Below, piece by piece: positions 1-7,786 of a DNA stretch of 64,000 bases. The notes under the pieces were generated by a model that did no database searches, was not told the DNA's origin, and saw nothing but the letters and a program-made list of their open reading frames with translations. Positions within the stretch are counted from its first letter, which is position 1, and every line of letters starts with the position of its first letter. Both the position numbers and the translations under genes were made by a program. Source of the stretch: Promicromonospora thailandica (GTDB lineage: Bacteria > Actinomycetota > Actinomycetes > Actinomycetales > Cellulomonadaceae); assembly GCF_024171955.1 (NCBI RefSeq), contig NZ_JAMTCS010000002.1, positions 448,563-512,562 of the forward strand, in the 5' to 3' direction.

Positions 1-78
1 GCCGGCGCGCCGGCGCGCAGTCGCGCCGGTGGCTGTCGCGTGGCGGCGGGTCGAGTGCCCCCCGGTCAGCGCCCCCGG

Positions 79-873
79 TCAGTGGCCGCGGAGGCGGCGG
101 CGGGCGGCGCGCAGGACCAGGCCCAGGACCCAGGCCGCACCCGCCCACGACGCCGTCCGCACGCCCCGGCCCGCCGCGCGCTGCGAGCGGCCGCGGAACT
201 CGCGGATGGGCCAGCCCACCTCCTGCGCGTGCCGGCGCAGGCGCAGGTCGGGGTTGATGGGGCAGGGGTGCCCCACGACCCGCATCATCGGCAGGTCGTT
301 CAGGGAGTCGCCGTACGCGTAGCTCTCGTCCAGGTCGATCTCGGCGGTGCCGGCGAGCTCGACGATGGCGTCGGCCTTGGCCTGGCCGTGCATGAGGTCG
401 CCCTTGAGGCGGCCGGTGTAGAAGCCGTCCTTGTGCTCGGCCACCGTGCCGAGCGCGCCGGTCGCGCCCAGGCGGCGGGCGATGAGCTGCGCGATCTCGA
501 CCGGGGTGGCCGTCACGAGCCACACCTGGTGGCCCGCCGCGATGTGCTCGTCCAGCAGCCGCCGGGTGCCCGGGTAGATCCGGAGCGACAGGACGGCGTC
601 CCACACCTCCTCGCCCAGGGTGGCGATCTCGGCGACGCTGCGCCCCGCGATGAGGGTGAGGGCACGGTCGCGCACCTGGTCGATCTCTTCCCGGTTCTCG
701 CCCCAGAGCAGGTACCGCGCCTGGACCAGGGCGAACTTGAGGATGTCCCGGGTCCCGAAGAACTTGCGCTGGTACGCCGACTTGGCGATGTGGAAGGCGC
801 TCGCACCGCGGATGATCGTGTTGTCGACGTCGAAGAACGCCGCGGTGGCGGACGAGGGGTGCGTCGACGGCAT
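79..873 (-). CDS. HAD-IB family phosphatase (SerB-like)
   Basis: Predicted cytoplasmic phosphohydrolase of the HAD superfamily, subfamily IB, 264 residues. The nucleophile motif DVDNT is at residues 15-19, motif II is in the TATP stretch, and the acidic motif is GDSLND near residue 190. A hydrophobic stretch near the C-terminus (WAGAAWVLGLVL) followed by basic residues may touch the membrane. The ATG at 873 is chosen because a -10 box, TAGAGT, lies 7 nt upstream, which fits a leaderless mRNA; a longer reading frame continues upstream without support. The family includes phosphoserine phosphatases and lysophospholipid-type phosphatases, so the substrate cannot be named. It is divergent from the Pr6Pr membrane gene. 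Confidence 0.85.
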   Translation of the reverse strand: MPSTHPSSATAAFFDVDNTIIRGASAFHIAKSAYQRKFFGTRDILKFALVQARYLLWGENREEIDQVRDRALTLIAGRSVAEIATLGEEVWDAVLSLRIYPGTRRLLDEHIAAGHQVWLVTATPVEIAQLIARRLGATGALGTVAEHKDGFYTGRLKGDLMHGQAKADAIVELAGTAEIDLDESYAYGDSLNDLPMMRVVGHPCPINPDLRLRRHAQEVGWPIREFRGRSQRAAGRGVRTASWAGAAWVLGLVLRAARRRLRGH

Positions 874-880
874 GGAGGCC

Positions 881-886
881 ACTCTA
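881..886 (-). promoter_or_regulatory. -10 box, leaderless promoter of the HAD phosphatase
   Basis: TAGAGT on the minus strand ends 7 nt before the ATG at 873. This spacing puts the transcription start at or next to the start codon. Confidence 0.6.
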
Positions 887-939
887 TCCGCGTGGAACGG
901 CCCGCACGTTCTCCCCGGGCGCCCACGCGGAGCCGCTGG

Positions 940-945
940 TAGAAC
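940..945 (+). promoter_or_regulatory. -10-like box, leaderless promoter of the Pr6Pr gene
   Basis: TAGAAC lies 6 nt before the GTG at 952. It lacks the final T of the consensus, so it is weaker than the others. Confidence 0.4.
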
Positions 946-951
946 CGGGTC

Positions 952-1623
952 GTGACGTTCAACAGCGGGTCCGGGGGGGCCGTCCTCCTCGTGCGAGCCC
1001 TGCACCTCCTGGTCGGCCTGGCCGCCCTGACCGGTGTCGTGATGGAGCTCGTGGTGGCGGTCACCGACGGTCCCGGGCTCGCGCCCACGCACGCCGAGCG
1101 GCTCGTCCGCCTGTTCAGCTATTTCACGATCCAGTCGAACCTGCTGATCGCGGGTGTCTCGTTCGCGCTGGCCGGGGATCCGCGCCGGGACGGCCCGGTG
1201 TTCCGGGTGCTGCGGCTCGACGCGCTCCTGTGCATCGCCGTGACCGGCATCGTCTACAACACGGTGCTGCGCGGTCTGACGCCGCTGGCGGGCGCCGGGC
1301 CCGTGGCGAACACCCTGCTGCACGGGGTGGCACCGGTCGCGGCGGTCGTCGTCTGGCTGCTCGCCGGGCCGCGGCCGCGCGTCTCCTCGCGGACGGTGTG
1401 GTGGTCCGTGGCCTACCCGGTCGCCTGGCTGGTCTGGACCTTCGTGCGCGGGGCCGTGACCGGCTGGTACCCGTACCCGTTCCTCGACGTCACCGAGCTC
1501 GGGCTCGCGGGCGCCCTCGTCAACGCGGCGCTGGTCGCCGTCGTCTTCCTGGTCCTGGCCTGGGGCGTGCGGTGGGCGGACGGGCGGCTCCCGGCGACCG
1601 ACCGTTCGCCGCACGCGCGGTGA
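952..1623 (+). CDS. Pr6Pr-family integral membrane protein
   Basis: A 223-residue polytopic membrane protein with about six hydrophobic segments. The stretch RLFSYFTIQSNLL near residue 50 and the WYPYPFLDV stretch near residue 175 are typical of the Pr6Pr family of bacterial membrane proteins. The biochemical role of the family is unknown to me. The GTG start at 952 has no Shine-Dalgarno sequence but has a -10-like box 6 nt upstream. The gene lies between the divergent HAD phosphatase and the glutaredoxin gene, whose own promoter overlaps the 17 bases after this stop codon. Confidence 0.75.
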   Translation: MTFNSGSGGAVLLVRALHLLVGLAALTGVVMELVVAVTDGPGLAPTHAERLVRLFSYFTIQSNLLIAGVSFALAGDPRRDGPVFRVLRLDALLCIAVTGIVYNTVLRGLTPLAGAGPVANTLLHGVAPVAAVVVWLLAGPRPRVSSRTVWWSVAYPVAWLVWTFVRGAVTGWYPYPFLDVTELGLAGALVNAALVAVVFLVLAWGVRWADGRLPATDRSPHAR

Positions 1624-1639
1624 CGGCTCCGCCGTGTCG

Positions 1640-1645
1640 TAACCT
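1640..1645 (+). promoter_or_regulatory. -10 box, leaderless promoter of the glutaredoxin-like gene
   Basis: TAACCT is followed by exactly 6 nt and then the GTG at 1652. Confidence 0.6.
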
Positions 1646-1651
1646 CGGGGC

Positions 1652-1900
1652 GTGACAGCTCCTGCCGTGCCCCGGGTCGTCCTGTACACGCGTGACGCGT
1701 GCCATCTGTGCGAGGACGCGCGTGCCGTCGTCGTGCGCGTGTGCGAGGACGCGGGCGTCGCCTGGCGGGAGGTCGACATCGACAGCGCGCCCGGGCTGCG
1801 CGACCGCTACGGGGAGTACGTGCCCGTGCTCGAGGTGGACGGGATCCAGCAAGGTTTCTGGCGCGTGGACGGTGCGCGCCTGGCCCGCCTCCTGGCATGA
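1652..1900 (+). CDS. Glutaredoxin family protein
   Basis: An 82-residue single-domain thioredoxin-fold protein. The redox motif CHLC is at residues 17-20 after the first beta strand (VVLYTRDA), and the cis-Pro stretch YVPVLEVDG follows. Size and motif fit the small glutaredoxin-like (DUF836-type) proteins that reduce disulfides or act as thiol carriers; the reductant is not shown. The gene appears to start leaderlessly. It ends 60 bp before rex on the same strand, so the two may be cotranscribed, which would pair a thiol redox protein with an NADH sensor. Confidence 0.85.
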   Translation: MTAPAVPRVVLYTRDACHLCEDARAVVVRVCEDAGVAWREVDIDSAPGLRDRYGEYVPVLEVDGIQQGFWRVDGARLARLLA

Positions 1901-1960
1901 TCGTCCAGGCAGTGTGTGCGTACGCCCGCGACACGGTGGTCGTGGGGAGGGGAGCAGCAC

Positions 1961-2608
1961 GTGGTCGAACTCAGTGACGGGACAGTTCCGGCGGCAACCG
2001 TGGGCCGGTTGCCGTACTACCTGCGCGCCCTGCGCGACCTCGCGGCGGAGGGGGTGGATCTCACCTCGTCGACGGAGCTGGCCGAGCGGTCGGGCGTGAG
2101 CTCGGCCCAGCTGCGCAAGGACCTGTCCTACCTGGGTTCGTTCGGCACGCGCGGTGTCGGGTACGACGTCGAGTCGCTCGCCTCCTACATCACCGTCGCC
2201 CTGGGGCTGGAGACCGAGCACCGGCTGGCCATCGTCGGCATCGGCAACCTCGGGCACGCCCTCGCGAACTACTCCGGCTACACGACGCGCGGCTTCCAGG
2301 TGGTGGCGCTGCTCGACGCGTCGCCGGAGGTGGTGGGCACCCGGGTGGCCGGCGTGCCCGTCGAGCACGTGCGCGACCTGACCGAGGTGCTCCGGCGGGA
2401 GCGCGTCTCGATGGTGGTGCTCGCCCTGCCCGCGCACGGCGCACAGGACGTGGCGGACGCCGTGGTCGGCGCGGGCGTCCGGGAGATCCTCAACTTCGCG
2501 CCGGTGGCGCTCCAGGTGCCGGACGACGTGGTGGTGCGCTCGGTCGACGTCGGCGGCGAGCTGCAGATCCTGGCCTTCCACGCGGCGACCCGCGCCGCGG
2601 CGCTCTGA
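1961..2608 (+). CDS. rex: Redox-sensing transcriptional repressor Rex
   Basis: A 215-residue Rex repressor. Known Rex proteins bind DNA when NADH/NAD+ is low and are released by NADH. The N-terminal winged helix-turn-helix is visible at about residues 10-75 (LPYYLRALRDL, SSAQLRKDLSYLG, FGTRGVGYDV). The Rossmann NAD(H) domain follows with GIGNLGHAL near residue 90, and the C-terminal swap helix closes the protein. The GTG at 1961 is chosen because GGGGAGGGG lies just upstream; a longer ATG-initiated frame at 1916 has no ribosome site. A perfect Rex-type operator occurs in this window at 27436-27453 before the nuo unit. Unlike in Streptomyces, rex is not followed by hem genes here. Confidence 0.95.
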   Translation: MVELSDGTVPAATVGRLPYYLRALRDLAAEGVDLTSSTELAERSGVSSAQLRKDLSYLGSFGTRGVGYDVESLASYITVALGLETEHRLAIVGIGNLGHALANYSGYTTRGFQVVALLDASPEVVGTRVAGVPVEHVRDLTEVLRRERVSMVVLALPAHGAQDVADAVVGAGVREILNFAPVALQVPDDVVVRSVDVGGELQILAFHAATRAAAL

Positions 2609-2630
2609 CGCCGCCGTCCCGGAGAGCAGC

Positions 2631-2687
2631 TCAGCAGGCCCGGGGCGGCCACGACCACGTGGGTCATGGTCGTCCCGAGCCTGCTGA
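2631..2687. terminator. Stem-loop between convergent rex and yceI
   Basis: TCAGCAGG at 2631-2638 pairs with CCTGCTGA at 2680-2687, and the inner ACGACCA (2651-2657) pairs with TGGTCGT (2667-2673). It sits between the stop codons of two convergent genes, so a bidirectional terminator is likely. There is no T-run. Confidence 0.6.
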
Positions 2688-2710
2688 AACGTCAGTCAGG
2701 CGCGGCGGGG

Positions 2711-3262
2711 TCAGCCCTTGGCGATGGCGCTGACGTCCAGCTCGATCTTGACCTTGTCGCCCACCAGGAAGCCGCCGGTCTCCAGCGTGGCGTTCCACGT
2801 GAGGCCGAAGTCCTTGCGGTTGACCTCGAGCTTGGCCTCGAAGCCGGCGCGGTTGTTGCCGAACGGGTCCGTGGCGGTGCCGGTGAACTCGGTCTCCAGC
2901 TCCACGCCCTTGGTGATGCCGTTGATCGTGAGGTCGCCGGAGATGAGGTAGTCGTCACCGTCGGCGCGGATGCCCGTGGACGTGAAGGTCCAGGTCGGCT
3001 TCTCGTCGGCGTGCCAGAAGTCGGCGCTCTTCAGGTGGCCGTCGCGACCGGCGTCGCCCGTGCTCACCGAGGCCGCGTCCAGCTCGGCGGTGACGCTCGA
3101 CGACTCCAGGTCCTCACCGACCGTGATGGTGCCGGAGGTGACGGCGATGCTGCCGCGCACCTTCGCGATACCGGCGTGACGGACGGAGAAGGAAGCAGCG
3201 GTGTGGGAGGGGTCGATCTCGTACACGCCTGCGGTGAGGCCTGCGGGGAGCGGGGTGGCCAT
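2711..3262 (-). CDS. YceI family protein (lipocalin-like)
   Basis: A 183-residue YceI-domain protein, an extended beta-barrel that in characterised members binds polyisoprenoid or other amphiphilic lipids. Visible family features are the opening GVYEIDPSHTAASFSVRH, the KVRGS turn, and the late stretch LEVNRKDFGLTWN. No signal peptide is seen after the chosen ATG, so it is probably cytoplasmic. The ATG at 3262 is preferred because AAGGAG lies at the right distance upstream. It is divergent from a MarR gene with a palindrome between them, which suggests MarR control. Its role here could be isoprenoid handling or stress response. Confidence 0.9.
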   Translation of the reverse strand: MATPLPAGLTAGVYEIDPSHTAASFSVRHAGIAKVRGSIAVTSGTITVGEDLESSSVTAELDAASVSTGDAGRDGHLKSADFWHADEKPTWTFTSTGIRADGDDYLISGDLTINGITKGVELETEFTGTATDPFGNNRAGFEAKLEVNRKDFGLTWNATLETGGFLVGDKVKIELDVSAIAKG

Positions 3263-3300
3263 GAGGGGGAACTCCTTGGTGATGTGGCGGTTTGGGTGGA

Positions 3301-3318
3301 TAGTTGAGGGATCAACTA
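3301..3318. promoter_or_regulatory. Candidate MarR operator between yceI and marR
   Basis: TAGTTGA-GGGA-TCAACTA is a perfect 18-bp inverted repeat in the divergent yceI/marR region, 39 bp from the yceI start. MarR proteins typically bind palindromes of this size. Facing -10-like sequences are present around 3335-3342. Confidence 0.65.
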
Positions 3319-3393
3319 CCCACGGTGACATCCAACATAACTGGTCCCGTAACGTATTCCTAGAGGGCTCGTTCGCACGAAAGTGGTGGTGAC

Positions 3394-3906
3394 ATGGCTG
3401 CGCAGACGGTCGAGGAACGCGATATCTGGCTCACCGAGGAGCAGCAGGCCGCCTGGCGGCACTATCTGGAGGGCACCGCGCGCTTCGTCGAGGCGCTGGG
3501 GTCCGTGCACGACCGCACCCTCCCGCTGTCCCTCGGGGAGTACAGCCTGCTGGTCCAGCTCTCCGAGGCACCGGACCGCACCATGCGGATGTCGACGCTC
3601 GCCGACGGCCTGGTGCTGTCCCGCAGCCGGCTCACGCACACCGTCGCGCGGATGGAGGCGCGGGGGCTCGTGTCCCGCTGCGCCGCCGAGGGTGACCGGC
3701 GCGGCGTGAACTGCGCCATGACCGAGGCCGGGTACGCGGCGCTGGTGGCGGCGGCGCCCGGGCACGTGTCCGCGGTGCGGCGCATCCTCGTCGAGGCGCT
3801 GGAACCGGAGGAGTTCGAGATGCTGGGCCGCGTCATGGCCAAGGTCGCCGCGTCGTCGCGCGCCGCGGGCGGCACGGAGGAGGGCCTGACGGTGCTCTGC
3901 GACTGA
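3394..3906 (+). CDS. MarR family transcriptional regulator
   Basis: A 170-residue winged-helix regulator. The N-terminal dimerisation helix (EEQQAAWRHYLEGTARF), the recognition region (MSTLADGLVLSRSRLTHTVARMEARGLV) and the wing (GDRRGVNCAMTEAG) are clear MarR features. MarR proteins usually bind palindromes near their own promoter and respond to phenolic ligands or oxidation. The only cysteines are in the wing region and at the penultimate residue, so a ligand or thiol switch cannot be decided. It is divergent from yceI, and the 18-bp palindrome at 3301-3318 is the probable operator for both genes. Confidence 0.9.
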   Translation: MAAQTVEERDIWLTEEQQAAWRHYLEGTARFVEALGSVHDRTLPLSLGEYSLLVQLSEAPDRTMRMSTLADGLVLSRSRLTHTVARMEARGLVSRCAAEGDRRGVNCAMTEAGYAALVAAAPGHVSAVRRILVEALEPEEFEMLGRVMAKVAASSRAAGGTEEGLTVLCD

Positions 3907-3967
3907 GCGCCCCGCCGGGAGACGTACTCCACACCGCCCGATTTCACGGGTACCCAGGCTCGGGTGC

Positions 3968-3973
3968 GAGACT
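3968..3973 (+). promoter_or_regulatory. -10-like box, leaderless promoter of the histidine phosphatase operon
   Basis: GAGACT ends 7 nt before the ATG at 3981. The first base departs from the TANNNT consensus. Confidence 0.4.
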
Positions 3974-3980
3974 GGGCGCC

Positions 3981-4625
3981 ATGGTCTCCACGACGGTCCA
4001 CCTGCTGCGCCACGGTGAGGTGCACAACCCCGACGGCATCCTGTACGGGCGGCTGCCCGGGTACCGCCTCTCCGACCGCGGCCAGGCGATGGCGAAGATC
4101 GTCGCCGACCACCTCACCAGCACCGGTCGCGACGTCGTCCGCGTGGTGGCCTCGCCGCTGCAGCGCGCGCAGGAGACCGCCGCACCGGTGGCCCAGGGCT
4201 TCGGCCTGGAGCTGGCCACGGACGACCGCATCATCGAGGCCGACAACCGGCTCGAGGGCCAGCGCGTCGCGGACGGCGGCGGCGCGCTCAGCAGCCCCCG
4301 CAACTGGCCCCTGCTGTGGAACCCGTTCCGCCCGTCGTGGGGCGAGCCGTACACGCAGCAGGTCACGCGCATGCGCGCCGCGGTCGAGGACGCCCGCCGC
4401 GCCGCGGAGGGCCACGAGATCGTGCTGGTCAGCCACCAGCTCCCCGTCTGGCTCACGCGCCGGTCGTTCGAGGGCGGCACGCTCTGGCACGACCCGCGCA
4501 ACCGGCAGTGCAACCTCGCCTCCCTGACGTCCCTGCACTTCGAGGACGACCGGTTCGTGGGCCTGCACTACACGGAGCCCGCCGCGGAGCTCTACCCCGG
4601 CGCGAGCAAGGTCGCCGGCGCGTGA
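3981..4625 (+). CDS. Histidine phosphatase family protein
   Basis: A 214-residue member of the phosphoglycerate-mutase-like histidine phosphatases. The catalytic LLRHGEV motif is at residues 8-14 and the second histidine is in VLVSHQLPV near residue 155. Family members range from mutases to small-molecule phosphatases, so the substrate is not assigned. It is the first gene of the cytochrome c maturation unit: its TGA overlaps the ATG of the thioredoxin gene (TGATG at 4623-4627), which implies translational coupling. No function in heme or cytochrome assembly is shown for it. Confidence 0.85.
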   Translation: MVSTTVHLLRHGEVHNPDGILYGRLPGYRLSDRGQAMAKIVADHLTSTGRDVVRVVASPLQRAQETAAPVAQGFGLELATDDRIIEADNRLEGQRVADGGGALSSPRNWPLLWNPFRPSWGEPYTQQVTRMRAAVEDARRAAEGHEIVLVSHQLPVWLTRRSFEGGTLWHDPRNRQCNLASLTSLHFEDDRFVGLHYTEPAAELYPGASKVAGA

Positions 4626-5221
4626 TGCGGGGGAAGACCTTCAAGGTCGTGCAGTGGGTGGTGGCCGTCGGCATCGTCGTCGGCCTGGTCGCGGCGCTCA
4701 CCGCGTGCACACCCGAGGAGTCGGGCGCGGGCGACGTCGTGGGCCAGGGGTACGTCTCGGGCGACGGTTCCGTGCAGACGTACGACGCCGGGGAGCGCCG
4801 CGGACCCGTCGCCGTGGCGGGTACCGACTTCGAGGGCAACGCCGTCGACAGCTCCGACTGGGCGGGCGACGTCGTCGTCGTCAACACCTGGTACGCCTCG
4901 TGCGCGCCGTGCCGCGCCGAGGCCCCCGACCTCGTGGACCTCGCCACGAGCAAGGAGGGCGTGCGGTTCCTCGGCATCAACACGGAGGACGACGCCGGCG
5001 CCGCCCAGGCGTTCCAGCGCACCTTCGAGGTGCCCTACCCGAGCATCGAGGACCGCACCGGGACGGTGATCGCCGGCCTCAACGGCGTCGTGCCGCTGCA
5101 GGCCGTGCCCACCACCGTGGTGCTGGACCAGGAGGGCAAGGTCGCCGCCCGCGTCATCGGCCAGGCCGAGCGCTCCACGCTGGAGGCGCTGGTCGACGAG
5201 GTCCTGGCGGAGGCCACCTGA
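4625..5221 (+). CDS. TlpA/ResA-like thioredoxin lipoprotein
   Basis: A 198-residue extracytoplasmic thiol-disulfide oxidoreductase. The signal peptide ends in a lipobox, LTAC, with Cys28 as the lipidated residue. The thioredoxin fold carries CAPC at residues 93-96 and a cis-Pro in AVPTTVV. In system II cytochrome c biogenesis, ResA-type proteins reduce the apocytochrome heme-binding cysteines with electrons delivered by CcdA. The three following genes (ccdA, resB, ccsB) support that role. The start overlaps the upstream stop and its stop overlaps the ccdA start. Confidence 0.9.
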   Translation: MRGKTFKVVQWVVAVGIVVGLVAALTACTPEESGAGDVVGQGYVSGDGSVQTYDAGERRGPVAVAGTDFEGNAVDSSDWAGDVVVVNTWYASCAPCRAEAPDLVDLATSKEGVRFLGINTEDDAGAAQAFQRTFEVPYPSIEDRTGTVIAGLNGVVPLQAVPTTVVLDQEGKVAARVIGQAERSTLEALVDEVLAEAT

Positions 5222-6024
5222 TGGTCCCCGGCTCGGTCGCGACGGCCGTCGGCGACGGTCTCGCCGTCACCGCGTTCAGCGGCTCCCTGCTGCTCGCCGT
5301 GCCCGTCGCCGTGCTGGCCGGCCTGGTGTCGTTCGCGTCGCCGTGCGTGCTGCCGCTCGTGCCCGGCTACATCGGCTACGTGAGCAGCATGGCCGCCGCG
5401 TCGGCCGGGGCCACCTCCGGGATCGTGACCACCCGCCCCCGCCCCGCGCGGGGCCGCGTCGTCGGCGGCGTGGCGCTGTTCGTGCTCGGCTTCACCGCCG
5501 TGTTCGTCTCGTTCGGGGCGGCGTTCGGCGGCCTGGGCACCTTCCTGGTGCGCTGGGAGGACCTGATCACGCGCGTGCTCGGCGCCGTGGTGATCCTGCT
5601 CGGCCTCGGCTTCCTCGGCGCCGTGCCCTTCCTGCAGCGCGAGGCACGGTTCCACCTGACACCGCGCGCCGGCCTGTGGGGTGCCCCCCTGCTGGGCGTC
5701 GTCTTCGGTCTGGGCTGGACGCCCTGCATCGGTCCCACCCTCGGCGCCGTGCAGGCGCTCGCGATCGACGAGGCCTCCGCGGGCCGCGGGGCGCTGCTCG
5801 GCGTCGCCTACTGCGTGGGCCTGGGCGTGCCCTTCCTGCTCGTGGCCCTCGGGCTGCAGAGCTCCGAGCGCATGATGGACTTCCTGCGCCGGCACCGGCT
5901 CGCCGCGCTGCGGATCGGCGGCGGGCTGCTCGTGCTGGTCGGGCTGCTGCTGGTCACCGGCCTGTGGACGCGGCTGACGGGCGCCATGCAGCTCTGGGTC
6001 ACCGGATTCGAGACGGTGCTCTGA
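5221..6024 (+). CDS. ccdA: Cytochrome c biogenesis protein CcdA
   Basis: A 267-residue polytopic membrane protein of the CcdA/DsbD-core family, which passes electrons from cytoplasmic thioredoxin to extracytoplasmic thioredoxins. The two redox cysteines are visible in SFASPCVLPLVPGY near residue 43 and GLGWTPCIGPTLG near residue 170. Six hydrophobic segments are apparent. The ATG at 5221 overlaps the upstream TGA. The partner is presumably the ResA-like lipoprotein encoded just upstream. Confidence 0.93.
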   Translation: MVPGSVATAVGDGLAVTAFSGSLLLAVPVAVLAGLVSFASPCVLPLVPGYIGYVSSMAAASAGATSGIVTTRPRPARGRVVGGVALFVLGFTAVFVSFGAAFGGLGTFLVRWEDLITRVLGAVVILLGLGFLGAVPFLQREARFHLTPRAGLWGAPLLGVVFGLGWTPCIGPTLGAVQALAIDEASAGRGALLGVAYCVGLGVPFLLVALGLQSSERMMDFLRRHRLAALRIGGGLLVLVGLLLVTGLWTRLTGAMQLWVTGFETVL

Positions 6025-7784
6025 TGGCGGGCCGTACGAGCAGTGACAGCACCTACGTGCCCGAGGGCATCGCGGACGAGTTCACGCAGGGCGCGCCGTC
6101 GTCCGGCGAGCAGCCGCGGCCGGGCCGCCCGAGCGCCCCGGTGCTGGGGCTGGTCGGCACGCTGCGCTGGATGTGGCGCCAGCTCACGTCCATGCGCGTG
6201 GCGCTCATGCTGCTCATGCTGCTCGCCGTGGCCGCCGTGCCCGGGTCCGTGCTGCCGCAGCGCAACCAGGACGCCGCCGGCGTCATCACGTACCTGGCCG
6301 AGCACCCGACCGCGGGGGAGTGGCTCGACCGGGCCGGCTTCTTCGACGTCTACTCGTCGGTCTGGTTCTCCGCCATCTACATCCTGCTGTTCGTGTCCCT
6401 CGTGGGCTGCATCCTGCCGCGGTCGGCGGCGCACTACCGCGCCCTGCGCGGCCGGCCGCCGCGCGTCCCCTCCCGGTTCCACCGGTTCCCGGCCAAGGCC
6501 ACGGCGACCACCACGGCCTCGCCCCAGGAGGCGGCGGACGCCGTCGCCGCCCGCCTCCGCGGCACCCTCCCCTGGCTGCCCACCTTCCGCGTGGACCAGG
6601 GCGAGGAGGCCGCCCGCGGCGCCCGTCCCGCCACGCGGACCGTCAGCGCCGAGCGCGGCTACCTGCGCGAGACCGGGAACCTCGTGTTCCACCTCGCGCT
6701 CGTGGGCCTGCTGGTCTCCGTGGCGACCGGCCAGCTGCTGCACTACCGCGGCCAGGCCATCGTCACCGAGGGCCGCGGCTTCGCGAACGCTGTCGTCGAC
6801 TACGACACCTTCGAGAAGGGCTCCTGGTTCCGGCCCGGGTCGCTGGTCCCGTTCTCCATGACGCTCGACCGGTTCGAGTCGGAGTTCGCGAGCGACACCG
6901 TCGCCTTCGCCCAGGCACGCGACTTCACGGCGCACGTGACCGTCAGCGAGCCCGACGGCGAGCAGCGCCCCGAGCAGATCAAGGTGAACCACCCGATCGT
7001 CGTCGACGGCGCCAAGATCTACCTGCAGGGCAACGGCTTCGCCCCCGAGATCACCGTGCACGACGCCGAGGGCGAGGTCGCCTTCGCCGGCCGGGTCACG
7101 TTCATCCCCGAGGACACGATGTACACGTCCCGCGGCGTGGTGAAGGTGCCCGACGTGTCGCCCGGGCTCGACCAGATCGGCCTCGTCGGCTACTTCCTGC
7201 CCACCGCGGAGGCGAACGAGGACGGGTCGGTGCGCTCCGCGTTCCCGCAGCCCGTCGACCCGCTGCTCGTGCTCGAGGTGTACACGGGCGACCTCGGCCT
7301 CGACGACGGCTCGCCGCAGAACGTGTACGAGCTCGACACGGCGTCGCTCACCCCCGCCCTCGACGAGCAGGGCGAACGCGTCAAGGTGCTGGCACGGCCC
7401 GGCGAGACCGTCGACCTCCCGGACGGGCTCGGCACCCTGACCCTGGGCGAGAACCTGCCGCGCTACGTGGCCCTCGACCTGCGGCACGACCCGTCCCTCA
7501 CGTTCGTGCTCGTCTTCTCGCTGCTCGCGCTCGCGGGCCTCACCGTCTCGCTGTTCACGCCCCGGCGCCGCGTCTGGGCGCGCGCGTACACGGGGCCGGA
7601 CGGGGCAACGGTGGTGGAGGTCGCGGGCCTCGCCCGCGGGGACGACGCAGGCCTGCAGGCCGAGGTGGACCGCGCGCTGGAGGCCGTGCCCGCGGCCGTG
7701 CGGGTCCAGGAGCAGGAGCCAGAGACCCGGGACGTGCCGGCCGTACCGGCCGCGCCCGACCGGACCGGATCGGAGAAGGACTGA
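6024..7784 (+). CDS. resB: Cytochrome c biogenesis protein ResB
   Basis: A 586-residue ResB protein, one half of the system II heme exporter and cytochrome c synthase. The order is a short cytoplasmic N-terminus, a first membrane helix (MRVALMLLMLLAVAAVPGSVLPQ), a second near residue 120, a third (NLVFHLALVGLLVSVATGQ), a large extracytoplasmic domain and a final helix (FVLVFSLLALAGLTVSLF). It ends in an acidic cytoplasmic tail. The start overlaps the ccdA stop, and ccsB begins 2 nt after its stop. Confidence 0.93.
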   Translation: MAGRTSSDSTYVPEGIADEFTQGAPSSGEQPRPGRPSAPVLGLVGTLRWMWRQLTSMRVALMLLMLLAVAAVPGSVLPQRNQDAAGVITYLAEHPTAGEWLDRAGFFDVYSSVWFSAIYILLFVSLVGCILPRSAAHYRALRGRPPRVPSRFHRFPAKATATTTASPQEAADAVAARLRGTLPWLPTFRVDQGEEAARGARPATRTVSAERGYLRETGNLVFHLALVGLLVSVATGQLLHYRGQAIVTEGRGFANAVVDYDTFEKGSWFRPGSLVPFSMTLDRFESEFASDTVAFAQARDFTAHVTVSEPDGEQRPEQIKVNHPIVVDGAKIYLQGNGFAPEITVHDAEGEVAFAGRVTFIPEDTMYTSRGVVKVPDVSPGLDQIGLVGYFLPTAEANEDGSVRSAFPQPVDPLLVLEVYTGDLGLDDGSPQNVYELDTASLTPALDEQGERVKVLARPGETVDLPDGLGTLTLGENLPRYVALDLRHDPSLTFVLVFSLLALAGLTVSLFTPRRRVWARAYTGPDGATVVEVAGLARGDDAGLQAEVDRALEAVPAAVRVQEQEPETRDVPAVPAAPDRTGSEKD

Positions 7785-7786
7785 AC

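Noticed and set aside
1914..1937. GTGT...ACAC dyad upstream of rex as a Rex autoregulatory site
   Set aside because: The half-sites are 13 nt apart and lack the TGTGA-N6-TCACA spacing.
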